Assembly: GCA_029939535.1 (NCBI GenBank)
Contig: JAOZST010000001.1
Span: 12,139 to 76,138 of the forward strand
Reading direction: 5' to 3'
DNA from: NBML01 sp029939535
GTDB taxonomy: Bacteria; Desulfobacterota; Desulfobacteria; Desulfobacterales; Desulfobacteraceae
Length of the DNA stretch: 64,000 nucleotides
Numbering within the stretch: the first letter of the stretch is position 1; every line of letters starts with the position of its first letter. The notes beneath the pieces were generated by a model. It was not told the origin of the DNA. It ran no database searches and worked only from the letters and a program-made list of their open reading frames with translations. The position numbers were made by a program, and so were the translations under genes. This document shows positions 8,794 through 16,507 of the stretch, in pieces.

Positions 8794-9263
8794 TCCCCCC
8801 TCTGGAACTTAAGATATTCGGTCTGGGCCGCAACCACTGTCTGGGTAGCTACGTCTTTGAGGCCATTCTCTCCTGTTCCCAGTGATGCTGTTTCCTTTAG
8901 CAGGTTGTCTGCATTCTGGCTTATCTGTTCCAGGACAGGTGCAATGCTTTTCAGAGACACCCCAGGGTCTTCCAGTTTACTTGCATAGGCATCCAGCAAT
9001 TCCAGGAGGCTGTCTGTTTTTCCGGACACGACATATGACTGGTCCTGAATGTGAAGATCAGTAGATGTGATTTCTCCTAAAGCGGGTGCTTTTGTGTTCC
9101 CCATTTCAGGTGGCTCCGTTTTATCCGTTTTATTATTTGGTTTTTTATCTAGGGCTTTTGTCAGGACATTGCTGAATTCGCCTTTTTCCCTGGTCTTTGG
9201 TGCTCCGATAGACTCATTGCCAAGGGATTGTGTCAACTCATTTATTTGATTGATGCCTGCCAT
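8781..9263 (-). CDS. Uncharacterised protein behind a sigma-54 promoter beside flgM
   Basis: 160 residues, mostly polar and probably disordered in the N-terminal half (Lys, Asn, Pro and Thr rich), with an amphipathic helical C-terminal half. There is no signal peptide or membrane segment. I do not recognise a named family. The small cytoplasmic protein sits just after the FlgM operon and has its own sigma-54-type promoter 34-49 bases upstream, so a role in flagellar assembly or regulation (a chaperone- or cap-like partner) is an inference. AAGGAG lies upstream of ATG 9263. Confidence 0.7.
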   Translation of the reverse strand: MAGINQINELTQSLGNESIGAPKTREKGEFSNVLTKALDKKPNNKTDKTEPPEMGNTKAPALGEITSTDLHIQDQSYVVSGKTDSLLELLDAYASKLEDPGVSLKSIAPVLEQISQNADNLLKETASLGTGENGLKDVATQTVVAAQTEYLKFQRGDYLS

Positions 9264-9296
9264 GCTAGTCTCCTTATTATATTTGGAGATATAAAA

Positions 9297-9312
9297 AGCA
9301 AAACACGTGCCA
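9297..9312 (-). promoter_or_regulatory. Sigma-54 (RpoN) promoter
   Basis: On the minus strand TGGCACGTGTTTTGCT fits the -24/-12 consensus TGGCAC-N5-TTGCW exactly, including the invariant GG and GC. It lies 34 bases before the start codon of the 160-residue protein, which leaves room for a short leader and its Shine-Dalgarno. Confidence 0.82.
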
Positions 9313-9443
9313 GATTTTAATTTTATTGATTTTTTTGAGAAAGAACCTTGTTCTGTATGGGTTTAAGACTCTTGTATTAAAACATGGGGAAAGGAAAAAA
9401 TTAAATCAGGAAAGAATGGACCGGGAAAAAATTGCTCTTTTAT

Positions 9444-9737
9444 TCAACCCATGCTGTCTATGATGTCGCCCATCATTCTTTCAGCAACCTGCTCTGCATT
9501 GACATTATACTGGTTGGCCTGTACCTGTTGTTTTAAATCTGACACCATTTTTTTACGATCAGCTGGCTCTGTGTCCATGGCTGCTGATATTTTCTGGAGC
9601 TCTATGGTCTTTTGGGAGAGATTTATGCTGTCAGTTTTGCTTTCCTCGGCAGCCTTTTCCATATTGCTGCCTTTGGTAACAGGATTGGCCTGGTTTGTAT
9701 ATGGCATATAATTGGGCGTGGAACTGGAAATTTTCAT
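9444..9737 (-). CDS. flgM: Anti-sigma-28 factor FlgM
   Basis: 97 residues, the usual FlgM size. The C-terminal half has the family pattern: DSINLSQKT, then DRKKMVSDLKQQVQANQYNV and VAERMM. FlgM binds FliA and holds it inactive until it is exported through the finished hook-basal body. It is 12 bases downstream of the FlgM-associated gene. Both genes are transcribed from the sigma-28-type promoter at 10191-10217, giving the classic feedback loop in which the anti-sigma factor is made by its own target. Confidence 0.88.
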   Translation of the reverse strand: MKISSSTPNYMPYTNQANPVTKGSNMEKAAEESKTDSINLSQKTIELQKISAAMDTEPADRKKMVSDLKQQVQANQYNVNAEQVAERMMGDIIDSMG

Positions 9738-9749
9738 GGGGTGACCTCC

Positions 9750-10169
9750 TCAGGATTCCATATTGTTGTTAGCAACTTGACGTGCAAGTTCTGTCATTCT
9801 TTTTACAACAAAGATAGAATCTTCAACGGACAGGGTTTTGGTTATCTTGTTGTCGTTATCGTCAACGCTTGTGTAGGTGAATTGATTTTTGCCCTTGGTA
9901 AAATCTAATTTTTTCCCAAATTCTTTTTCAATCTGTTCAGTAATCTGTTCTTCGTTTTCCTGTTTTGGGCCTTCAGTGATAATCCTGTCAACAATATTTG
10001 TGGCAACTTTTTCAATGATGGCCTGGCGCTTACCTTCAGAGGAAATATGAACGCTGTCAGCAGAAACTTTATCGGCTGCACCCAGTTTTTTGCTGAGTAT
10101 TTTGCCCTGGCTCAACTGTCTTGAGTAAACTTTCAGGACATTTTGTATTTGGTACGAAGGTATTTGCAT
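9750..10169 (-). CDS. FlgM-associated conserved protein (DVU0524-like)
   Basis: 139 residues with no membrane segment. The N-terminal pattern IQNVLKVYSRQLSQGK and the central VATNIVDRII match the small protein that precedes flgM in Desulfovibrio and relatives (DVU0524-like); this assignment is from memory of that gene order. It lies directly upstream of flgM in one transcript. Its function is not known; co-regulation by FliA suggests a late flagellar role. Start ATG 10169 has AAGGAG upstream. Confidence 0.72.
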   Translation of the reverse strand: MQIPSYQIQNVLKVYSRQLSQGKILSKKLGAADKVSADSVHISSEGKRQAIIEKVATNIVDRIITEGPKQENEEQITEQIEKEFGKKLDFTKGKNQFTYTSVDDNDNKITKTLSVEDSIFVVKRMTELARQVANNNMES

Positions 10170-10190
10170 TTAATTTTCTCCTTAAACACA

Positions 10191-10217
10191 TTATCGGAAA
10201 GGGAAAATAAAACTTTA
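10191..10217 (-). promoter_or_regulatory. Sigma-28 (FliA) promoter of the flgM operon
   Basis: On the minus strand TAAAGTTT (10217-10210), an 11-base spacer and TCCGATAA (10198-10191) match the flagellar sigma-28 consensus TAAAGTTT-N11-GCCGATAA at 15 of 16 positions. The -10 element ends 21 bases before the ATG. Confidence 0.82.
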
Positions 10218-10226
10218 GGATTTTTT

Positions 10227-11519
10227 TTAATCGTCAAAATTACCGTCAGGGCCCTTGTCAGAAGTGATGTTGGAGGCTTTTACGATTATTTTTTCCCTGG
10301 TCCATTCCGATTCTAACTCAATTTTTTCTGCTTTAAATCCCGGGGTATGGGATTGTGTTTTTAATATTTCAGAAATAACAATATCTGCTGTGTCACCAGC
10401 ATTAAATACATCCGTAAGGAGGTTGTAAGCAAATTCTTCCACATTGTCTGCCATTCTTTGTCTGATTTTTTTGGGCTGGGCATTTAAATGATTTTCAAAG
10501 GGAAGATTCAGTTTCTTGAAATCTCCGCCCTTTAAATTATTTGCATTTGCATAGTCAAGCATCCTGGACCACATCTCTTCTGTAACACCCTGTTCTTTTT
10601 GCTTGATGAAATTTCCCTGGTCATCCAGAATGGCATTTCCGTAATCATTGACCTTAACGCCCCAGGAAATCATCTGCAGGGCTGTGGCAACATTGGCTTT
10701 TGTTGTTCTGGTTTTTGATGCGATCTGTCTGAGTCTGTCGGAATTATTACCCGAGGTGCCGTGCTGGGCCCCGGATACTCCGTAGGGGGCAAGAACTTCA
10801 TGGATCAGGGTGGTGAGTTCAACGTTTATGCCTGTGCCGCTTTGTTCGATGCCGTGGGTGGTGCCATTGTTTAATGCAATCCAGTCGGGAAAGATATTAT
10901 GGGCATTGAGCCCCTGGATGAGAAAGGATGCTTCCTCATCTGTGGAAAGTCCCTGCTTTCCTTTGATTTCTCCCACCTCTGTCTCAAGACCAGCCCATTC
11001 AGGGACAAATGGATATAATTCAAGGTTGGCAAGCAGGTTCTGGTCATCGGGCAGATGGGAAGCATCAATGGCAATGGAGGTAAGTCCGGCATCAAATAGA
11101 GATTCTATCTCTGCTTTGGCAGGTTCTATATCTGACTGGGTTTTTATACCAAAGTGATCCCCATGGATGGCAACGGGAATTGTAATGCCAAGTTCATTCA
11201 TTATGGCATCGGTCAATGTTGCCATATTCCAAAGGCTTACAGGGCAATAGGCATTGGTGCCGCCTTCTGATCTGGCAATCTCGATGATAATTGCGGCGTC
11301 GGCTCTCTGGGCTGCAGCCAGGGTTCCCCGCAGAACAAAGGAATTTCTTGCATTGGCAGCAATGGTCATGCAGTTTCCTTTTGCAAGCATTGCCTGGTCA
11401 ATATATTTTCCGCTTACAATAAGTGCCTTGGAGTTTGGAAATAATTTTTTTATATTTGCCGGCCTGCCGTAATCAAGGGCAGTGTTAAAATCTTTGGAAT
11501 AATTATTTGAAGTTGTCAT
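10227..11519 (-). CDS. Class II (zinc) aldolase, fructose-bisphosphate aldolase-like
   Basis: 430 residues. The zinc-ligand motif VAIHGDHFG is near residue 125, and DAGLTSIAIDASHL, ALNNGTTHG and GVSGAQHGTSG supply the later ligands and phosphate-binding loop of the class II aldolase barrel. It is longer than ordinary FbaA (about 345-360). The extra residues are at the C-terminus, which ends in a polar tail. It would cleave or form fructose 1,6-bisphosphate or a related ketose phosphate in the cytoplasm. The gene stands alone, with a good Shine-Dalgarno (AGGAGG) before ATG 11519. Its leader region holds one of the two ATGAAT-N4-ATTCAT palindromes. Confidence 0.85.
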   Translation of the reverse strand: MTTSNNYSKDFNTALDYGRPANIKKLFPNSKALIVSGKYIDQAMLAKGNCMTIAANARNSFVLRGTLAAAQRADAAIIIEIARSEGGTNAYCPVSLWNMATLTDAIMNELGITIPVAIHGDHFGIKTQSDIEPAKAEIESLFDAGLTSIAIDASHLPDDQNLLANLELYPFVPEWAGLETEVGEIKGKQGLSTDEEASFLIQGLNAHNIFPDWIALNNGTTHGIEQSGTGINVELTTLIHEVLAPYGVSGAQHGTSGNNSDRLRQIASKTRTTKANVATALQMISWGVKVNDYGNAILDDQGNFIKQKEQGVTEEMWSRMLDYANANNLKGGDFKKLNLPFENHLNAQPKKIRQRMADNVEEFAYNLLTDVFNAGDTADIVISEILKTQSHTPGFKAEKIELESEWTREKIIVKASNITSDKGPDGNFDD

Positions 11520-11604
11520 GTTTTCCTCCTTGGGGATTTTATGGCTTTGCAGATACTTGTCTTTTTGGCATGAAAATCGGTCAAAATCAAGAATTATCGA
11601 AATA

Positions 11605-11620
11605 ATGAATAAATATTCAT
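11605..11620. promoter_or_regulatory. Operator-like palindrome, copy 1
   Basis: ATGAAT-AAAT-ATTCAT is a perfect 6-bp inverted repeat with a 4-base spacer, 86 bases upstream of the aldolase start. The same design recurs at 11762-11777 at the TetR gene promoter. Confidence 0.6.
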
Positions 11621-11731
11621 AAATAGTTTTTTTGGAAAATTACTATAGCTTTGAGTCTGTCTAATTTTTTATTATTATAAACCTTTGTAAAGATAAGATA
11701 TTTTTTCTTTTTTGTGTAAAGGAATAGAACC

Positions 11732-11760
11732 TTGACATTTTGTAAAATCTTTTGTTAAAT
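11732..11760 (+). promoter_or_regulatory. Sigma-70-type promoter of the TetR gene
   Basis: TTGACA (11732-11737), a 17-base spacer and TTAAAT (11755-11760) form a near-consensus promoter. The expected transcription start falls inside the adjoining palindrome, so a bound dimer would block it. Confidence 0.7.
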
Positions 11761-11778
11761 AATGAATTATTATTCATT
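11761..11778. promoter_or_regulatory. Operator-like palindrome, copy 2
   Basis: AATGAAT-TATT-ATTCATT is a perfect 7-bp inverted repeat directly after the -10 element. It shares the ATGAAT-N4-ATTCAT core with 11605-11620. Position and symmetry suit autorepression by the TetR-type product. This is inferred, not shown. Confidence 0.65.
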
Positions 11779-11797
11779 TGATTGGGGTGACATTAGC

Positions 11798-12382
11798 TTG
11801 CAAAAAAATAAAACAGAAAAATACAGTAAAATACTCAATAGTGCAGGTGCTGTGTTTGCAGAATTTGGATTTCACAAGGCCACCATTTCCCAGATTGCTG
11901 CTAAGGCAGGGGTTGCTGATGGCACTGTATACCTGTATTTTAAAAATAAAGACGATATCCTTTATCAATTCATTAGTTTTAAAACCCAGGTTGTATTTCA
12001 GAAAATGAATGCAGCAGTTGAAATGGGTCATAATGCAGAAGAAAAGCTCAGGAATTTGATAAGGTGTCATTTGCAGGAGTTTCAAAACGACAAAAACATG
12101 GCCATTATTTTTCAGTCGGAAGTTCGATACCTCCGGGAGATTGAGTCTCAAATCAAGGATATTTCAAAGATGTATCTGGATCTGTTATCAGATATCATTG
12201 AACAGGGCCAGATCGAAGGATCCATGCGCCAGGACCTTTTTGTGGGGCTTGTGAAACGCTTTGTTCTCGGGGCAGTGGAAGGGGTTATCTCTACCTGGGT
12301 TTCCGCCCATGGACGGTATGAGCTGGTTTCCATGGCAGATCCCCTGGTGGACCTTTATCTGGCAGGAGTCAGGGGAAAATAA
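11798..12382 (+). CDS. TetR/AcrR family transcriptional regulator (fatty-acid type)
   Basis: About 194 residues. The N-terminal HTH (ILNSAGAVFAEFGFHKATISQIAAKAGVADGTVYLYFKNKDDIL, given here only to mark the region) is a textbook TetR DNA-binding domain, and the C-terminal ligand domain resembles the FadR/YsiA-type acyl-CoA sensors. An ATG at 11762 extends the frame, but it lies on the operator and at the transcription start. TTG 11798 has GGGGTGA seven bases upstream and is preferred. The gene lies 159 bases before the ETF oxidoreductase operon, which it may control; the ligand is unknown. Confidence 0.86.
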   Translation: MQKNKTEKYSKILNSAGAVFAEFGFHKATISQIAAKAGVADGTVYLYFKNKDDILYQFISFKTQVVFQKMNAAVEMGHNAEEKLRNLIRCHLQEFQNDKNMAIIFQSEVRYLREIESQIKDISKMYLDLLSDIIEQGQIEGSMRQDLFVGLVKRFVLGAVEGVISTWVSAHGRYELVSMADPLVDLYLAGVRGK

Positions 12383-12541
12383 ATATCATACAGTAGATAA
12401 ATGGCAAAAATTATTTGAATAAGGCTTTTTGCTTGACGGCAATGTTCATGTTTACTAAATCTCTCTGAGCCTATATTCATAATAGTAAGAATCAAATATG
12501 CATATACAGAAATAAAAAATATATCAGGAGGGTATTTAGAA

Positions 12542-14605
12542 ATGTCTTCAATTATTGGTCCGGCAAGTTATAAATTGTTCGGGTTTTTTCCAACGGTTAT
12601 CCTTTCATTTATTTTGCCGATTATTGGTATCGGGTTATTCGCTTATATTATGGCACGGCGGGCAGCTCCCCTTGTAAGAGCAGCCCCGGACGACCGGTTC
12701 AATGCCATTGGTAAGCGTATTAAAAATCTTGTTGTTATCTGGCTGGGTCAGTTCCGTCAGCCAAGGTATATGCTGGCAGGTGTGCTGCATATTTTTATTT
12801 TTGCAGGTTTTTTGATTTTATCCATTCGGTCCACCTCCCTTGTGGTCATTGGGTTGTCAGATGGTTTTGTCCTGCCGGGATTTGGCGGCTGGCTGGGGTC
12901 TGTATATAACTTTATCAAAGATTACGCAGCCACCTTTGTATTGATTGCCTGTATTGTGGCAGCCATCCGAAGGGGAATCTATAAACCCCAGCGTTATGCT
13001 GTCCCGGAAAAATACGGCAAGGACCACACATCAGAAGCAGTGTTTGTATTGGGTATAATCGCTACTTTGATGATATCTGAAAGCTTGTTTGAGGCATCTG
13101 AACTTGCCTATGCATTCCAGCACACAGGTCAGGAACATTTTCTGGCCCCCCTTTCCCTGGTCTGGATTTTCAAAGCTATGCTGTCCCCGGCATCCCAGCA
13201 GTTTCTCCAGGGGCTTCATATTTTTATGTATTTTGTCCATGATGTGACATTTTTCTTTTTCCTTTGCTTCTTACCCCTGGGCAAGCATTTCCATGTAATT
13301 ACTTCTATTTTTAATGTTTTTTTCATGAGAGTGCAAAAGGGCAATATCAAGCCTGTTCAGCATGGGATTAAAGACGAGGAACTGGATGACCTGGAGTCTT
13401 TTGGCGTTAAGAAACTGGAGGATTTTACCTGGAAACATATGCTGGATTTTTATTCCTGTGCCGATTGCGGCAGGTGTTCGGATCAATGCCCGGCAAATGC
13501 CTGCGGAAGACCTCTTTCTCCAAGATTTATCACCATTAAAGCCAGGGATCTCATGTTTAAAAATTATCCTCTGTCCGGTGAAATCTATAAGAGTGATCTA
13601 CTGGTGGAGGATATTTACACGGAAGATGAAATCTGGTCATGCACCACCTGTGGTGCCTGTGAGGAAGAGTGTCCCCTTGGTATTGAATACATTGATAAAA
13701 TGGTTGATATGCGCCGGGGCATGGTTGATGAGGGAATGGTACCCCAGTCATTGCAAAAACCCTTAAAAGCTCTGGAAAAAAGGGGAAATCCCTACGGGAA
13801 AATGGAGAAAAAACGGGCTGACTGGGCCAAGGATAAGGAGTTTAAAGCCAGTCATACCATAAAGGACCTGGGAAAAGAGTCTGCCGACACCCTGTACTTT
13901 GTTGATAGTATCACCTCCTATGATGATAATCTCCAGGAAGTGGCCAGAAGGACATCAATAATACTTGAGAAGGCAGGTGTTGATTTCGGTATCCTGGGCA
14001 AAGGTGAAAAGGACAGCGGTAATGAAGTCCTCAGGTTTGGTGAGGAAATGCTTTACCAGGACCTTAAGGAACAGAACACCGAGGCTATCCTGGAATCCGG
14101 TGTCAAACAGATAGTAACCGCAGATCCCCATGCCTATAATGCCTTGAAAAATGATTATAAAGGTCTTCCCTTGGTCAGGCATATCAGTCAGGTGGTTGCG
14201 GAAAAGATTACCACAGGAGAACTGGATTTAAAGCCCTGCCAGGATAAGGACAAGGTTTATGTTTACCATGATCCATGTTACCTGGGACGTCATAACGGGA
14301 TCTATGAGGACCCCAGGCAAGCCCTTGATGCCATTGACGGACTGACAAGGGTTGAACTTGAAAAAAGCCGGGACCGGTCTTTCTGCTGTGGCGGTGGAGG
14401 TCTCATGCTTTTTTATGAGCCGGAAGAAGAAACAAGAATGGGTGTTTTACGGGTGAATATGGCAGCAGAGGCCGGAGCAAATGTCATTGTAACTGCCTGT
14501 CCCTTCTGTCTGGTTAATATCCAGGATGCCATCAAGGTGGCAGGAAAAGAGGGAGAAATAGAGGCTTTGGATTTTACAGAGCTTATAGAATCACATTTAA
14601 ATTAG
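12542..14605 (+). CDS. Membrane Fe-S oxidoreductase, ETF partner (HdrD/GlpC-like with NarI-like domain)
   Basis: 687 residues. The N-terminal 260 residues hold about six membrane helices resembling a NarI-type heme b subunit. Two 4Fe-4S ferredoxin motifs follow: CADCGRCSDQCP near 306 and CTTCGACEEECP near 367. The C-terminal part has CCG-domain motifs (DPCYLG near 576, CCGGGG near 614, CPFC near 653). This architecture (DUF224, EMO-like) takes electrons from reduced ETF to menaquinone in anaerobic fatty-acid oxidisers such as Syntrophus. It lies directly before etfB and etfA with an AGGAGG ribosome site, which supports that role. Confidence 0.9.
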   Translation: MSSIIGPASYKLFGFFPTVILSFILPIIGIGLFAYIMARRAAPLVRAAPDDRFNAIGKRIKNLVVIWLGQFRQPRYMLAGVLHIFIFAGFLILSIRSTSLVVIGLSDGFVLPGFGGWLGSVYNFIKDYAATFVLIACIVAAIRRGIYKPQRYAVPEKYGKDHTSEAVFVLGIIATLMISESLFEASELAYAFQHTGQEHFLAPLSLVWIFKAMLSPASQQFLQGLHIFMYFVHDVTFFFFLCFLPLGKHFHVITSIFNVFFMRVQKGNIKPVQHGIKDEELDDLESFGVKKLEDFTWKHMLDFYSCADCGRCSDQCPANACGRPLSPRFITIKARDLMFKNYPLSGEIYKSDLLVEDIYTEDEIWSCTTCGACEEECPLGIEYIDKMVDMRRGMVDEGMVPQSLQKPLKALEKRGNPYGKMEKKRADWAKDKEFKASHTIKDLGKESADTLYFVDSITSYDDNLQEVARRTSIILEKAGVDFGILGKGEKDSGNEVLRFGEEMLYQDLKEQNTEAILESGVKQIVTADPHAYNALKNDYKGLPLVRHISQVVAEKITTGELDLKPCQDKDKVYVYHDPCYLGRHNGIYEDPRQALDAIDGLTRVELEKSRDRSFCCGGGGLMLFYEPEEETRMGVLRVNMAAEAGANVIVTACPFCLVNIQDAIKVAGKEGEIEALDFTELIESHLN

Positions 14606-14643
14606 ATAGATAGCTGATAACCAAATTTTTTAAGGAGGCGATA

Positions 14644-15432
14644 ATGGATATTTTGGTATGCGTCAAGAGAGTTCCAGATACTGCTGAAAACGAATTTGAA
14701 CTCAATGGAGCAGGGAATGATCTTGACCGTGATGACCTGGTTTATTCTGTTAATGAATGGGATAATTATGCAGTTGAAGAGGCCATTCAGATTGTGGACA
14801 AAGTAGGTGGAAGCGTTACTGTTATAACCGTTGGCGATGACGAGTCTGAAGAAGTCCTTAGACGGGAAATGGCCATGGGAGCCAATAGTGGTATTCTTCT
14901 TTCAGATGATGCCTTTGAAGGCTCCGATGGAAAGGGAATTGCTGCTATTTTAAAAGCAGAAATAGAAAAAGGCAGTTATGACCTTATCCTTTCCGGTGCC
15001 CAGGCAGACGAGGGAGCAGGGCAGGTGGGAGGTATGCTGGCTGCTATGCTGGATTACCCCTATGCATCCCTGGTCAATAAAATAGATATAGTTGATGATA
15101 AAAAAATCAATGTTGGAAGGGAAATTGAAGGTGGAAACCAGGAAATGAATGAAATTCAACTTCCCTGTGTGCTTTCCATTCAGACCGGTATCAATGAACC
15201 CCGGTATGTGGGTATCCGCGGTATCAGAAAAGTTGCCAAGCTGGAAATTCCTATAAAGGGTGCTGATGACCTGGGTATTGATGCTGGCAGCGTTGGTGAT
15301 GCAGGAGCAAAAACAAAGAGGGTGGATTATTTTGTGCCTGATATGGGGGATGGTGCTGAAATGCTGGAAGGCTCCACAGATGAGATTATTGAAAAACTTA
15401 TTGAAAGGCTTAAAGCCAAGGGAGGACTCTGA
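14644..15432 (+). CDS. etfB: Electron transfer flavoprotein beta subunit
   Basis: 262 residues, the standard size. The N-terminus MDILVCVKRVPDT and the AMD/ADP-binding segment VGREIEGGNQEM with LPCVLSIQTGINEPRY identify the beta subunit. It accepts electrons from acyl-CoA or related flavin dehydrogenases with EtfA and passes them to the preceding membrane oxidoreductase. AAGGAGG lies upstream of ATG 14644, and etfA starts two bases after its stop. Confidence 0.95.
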   Translation: MDILVCVKRVPDTAENEFELNGAGNDLDRDDLVYSVNEWDNYAVEEAIQIVDKVGGSVTVITVGDDESEEVLRREMAMGANSGILLSDDAFEGSDGKGIAAILKAEIEKGSYDLILSGAQADEGAGQVGGMLAAMLDYPYASLVNKIDIVDDKKINVGREIEGGNQEMNEIQLPCVLSIQTGINEPRYVGIRGIRKVAKLEIPIKGADDLGIDAGSVGDAGAKTKRVDYFVPDMGDGAEMLEGSTDEIIEKLIERLKAKGGL

Positions 15433-15434
15433 TC

Positions 15435-16403
15435 ATGACAGATATTTTTGCTTATATTCCACATAACAACGGTATTGCTGAAGATGTGGCTTTAGAGTAC
15501 CCTTCTGCTGCAAAAAAAATTGATGAAAATGCAAAACTCACGGCAATTGTAACAGGGTCCGGCGGTGATCTTGACAAGGTTGCCAATGAAATGACCCAGA
15601 TTTATTCAGAGGTTATCAAGGTGGATGACCAGGCCCTGGCATATCCCAATGCAGAGGTTGTCAGAAAGGCTCTGGAAAATATTATTCCTTCAGATGCCAT
15701 TGTTCTGATTGCCCACAGCACCTTTGGCATGGACCTTGGCCCTGGCCTTTCCGTGAAAATGGGTTCAGCCTATGGAGCCGATATAGTCGATTTTGAAGGT
15801 CTTGAAGGCAGTACCCTTAAAATGGTTCGCCAGGAATTGGGAGGCGCAGTCAGTACCCATGTTACCGCAGATATTTCAGCAGGTGCCGTAATCACCATCA
15901 GGCCTGGTGCCTTTGCTCCTTTGGATGGAGGGTCTGCCAGCGGGGCCATAACGGATAAATCAGGGGATGCCGGCGACCTCAGTACCCAAAGAAAATTTCT
16001 TGAAGTGGTTGAAGCAGAAGTTGGAGATGTGGATATTACAAAATCCGATGTATTGGTTTCCATTGGCAGGGGAATTGAAGATGAAGATAATATTGAAATT
16101 GCCCAGGAACTTGCCGATGCCATGAATGCGGTTGTTTCATGCTCAAGACCCATTGTGGATGCCAAATGGCTTGAAAAGTCCCGCCAGGTAGGCACCTCGG
16201 GTCAGACAGTCAAACCCAAGGTTTATATGGCCATGGGCATTTCCGGTTCTTTCCAGCATCTGGGCGGTGTAAAGGGAAATCCCTATATTGTGGCTGTCAA
16301 CAAAAATTCCAAAGCCCCTATTTTCCAGGTGGCTGATGTAGGAATTGTTGAAGATATCCTGGATTTTATGCCGGAATTGACAGAAGCTGTTTCAGAGCTT
16401 TAG
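15435..16403 (+). CDS. etfA: Electron transfer flavoprotein alpha subunit
   Basis: 322 residues. The C-terminal FAD domain has SIGRGIEDEDN, SCSRPIVDAKWLEKSRQVG, GISGSFQHLGG and the VAVNKNSKAPIFQVADVGIV segment, all typical of EtfA. The heterodimer carries one FAD. It is the last gene of the oxidoreductase-etfBA operon and ends in two consecutive TAG codons, followed by an intrinsic terminator. Confidence 0.96.
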   Translation: MTDIFAYIPHNNGIAEDVALEYPSAAKKIDENAKLTAIVTGSGGDLDKVANEMTQIYSEVIKVDDQALAYPNAEVVRKALENIIPSDAIVLIAHSTFGMDLGPGLSVKMGSAYGADIVDFEGLEGSTLKMVRQELGGAVSTHVTADISAGAVITIRPGAFAPLDGGSASGAITDKSGDAGDLSTQRKFLEVVEAEVGDVDITKSDVLVSIGRGIEDEDNIEIAQELADAMNAVVSCSRPIVDAKWLEKSRQVGTSGQTVKPKVYMAMGISGSFQHLGGVKGNPYIVAVNKNSKAPIFQVADVGIVEDILDFMPELTEAVSEL

Positions 16404-16434
16404 TAGACATCTGAATACTGAAAATTTTGTTGAG

Positions 16435-16463
16435 AAGAGCCCTGCAAGTCATGCAGGGCTCTT
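16435..16463. terminator. Bidirectional intrinsic terminator after etfA
   Basis: AAGAGCCCTGCA and TGCAGGGCTCTT form a perfect 12-bp stem with a 5-base loop. TTTCTGTTT follows on the plus strand. It lies between the convergent etfA and larA genes. Confidence 0.85.
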
Positions 16464-16507
16464 TCTGTTTAAAAGACAAAATCATTATATCTGATCTGGC
16501 AAAGGGT

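Noticed and set aside
11605..11778. Match to the Bacillus FadR box
   Set aside because: The arm sequence is similar but the spacing between the ATGA/TCAT cores is different, so the sites are reported only as palindromes.
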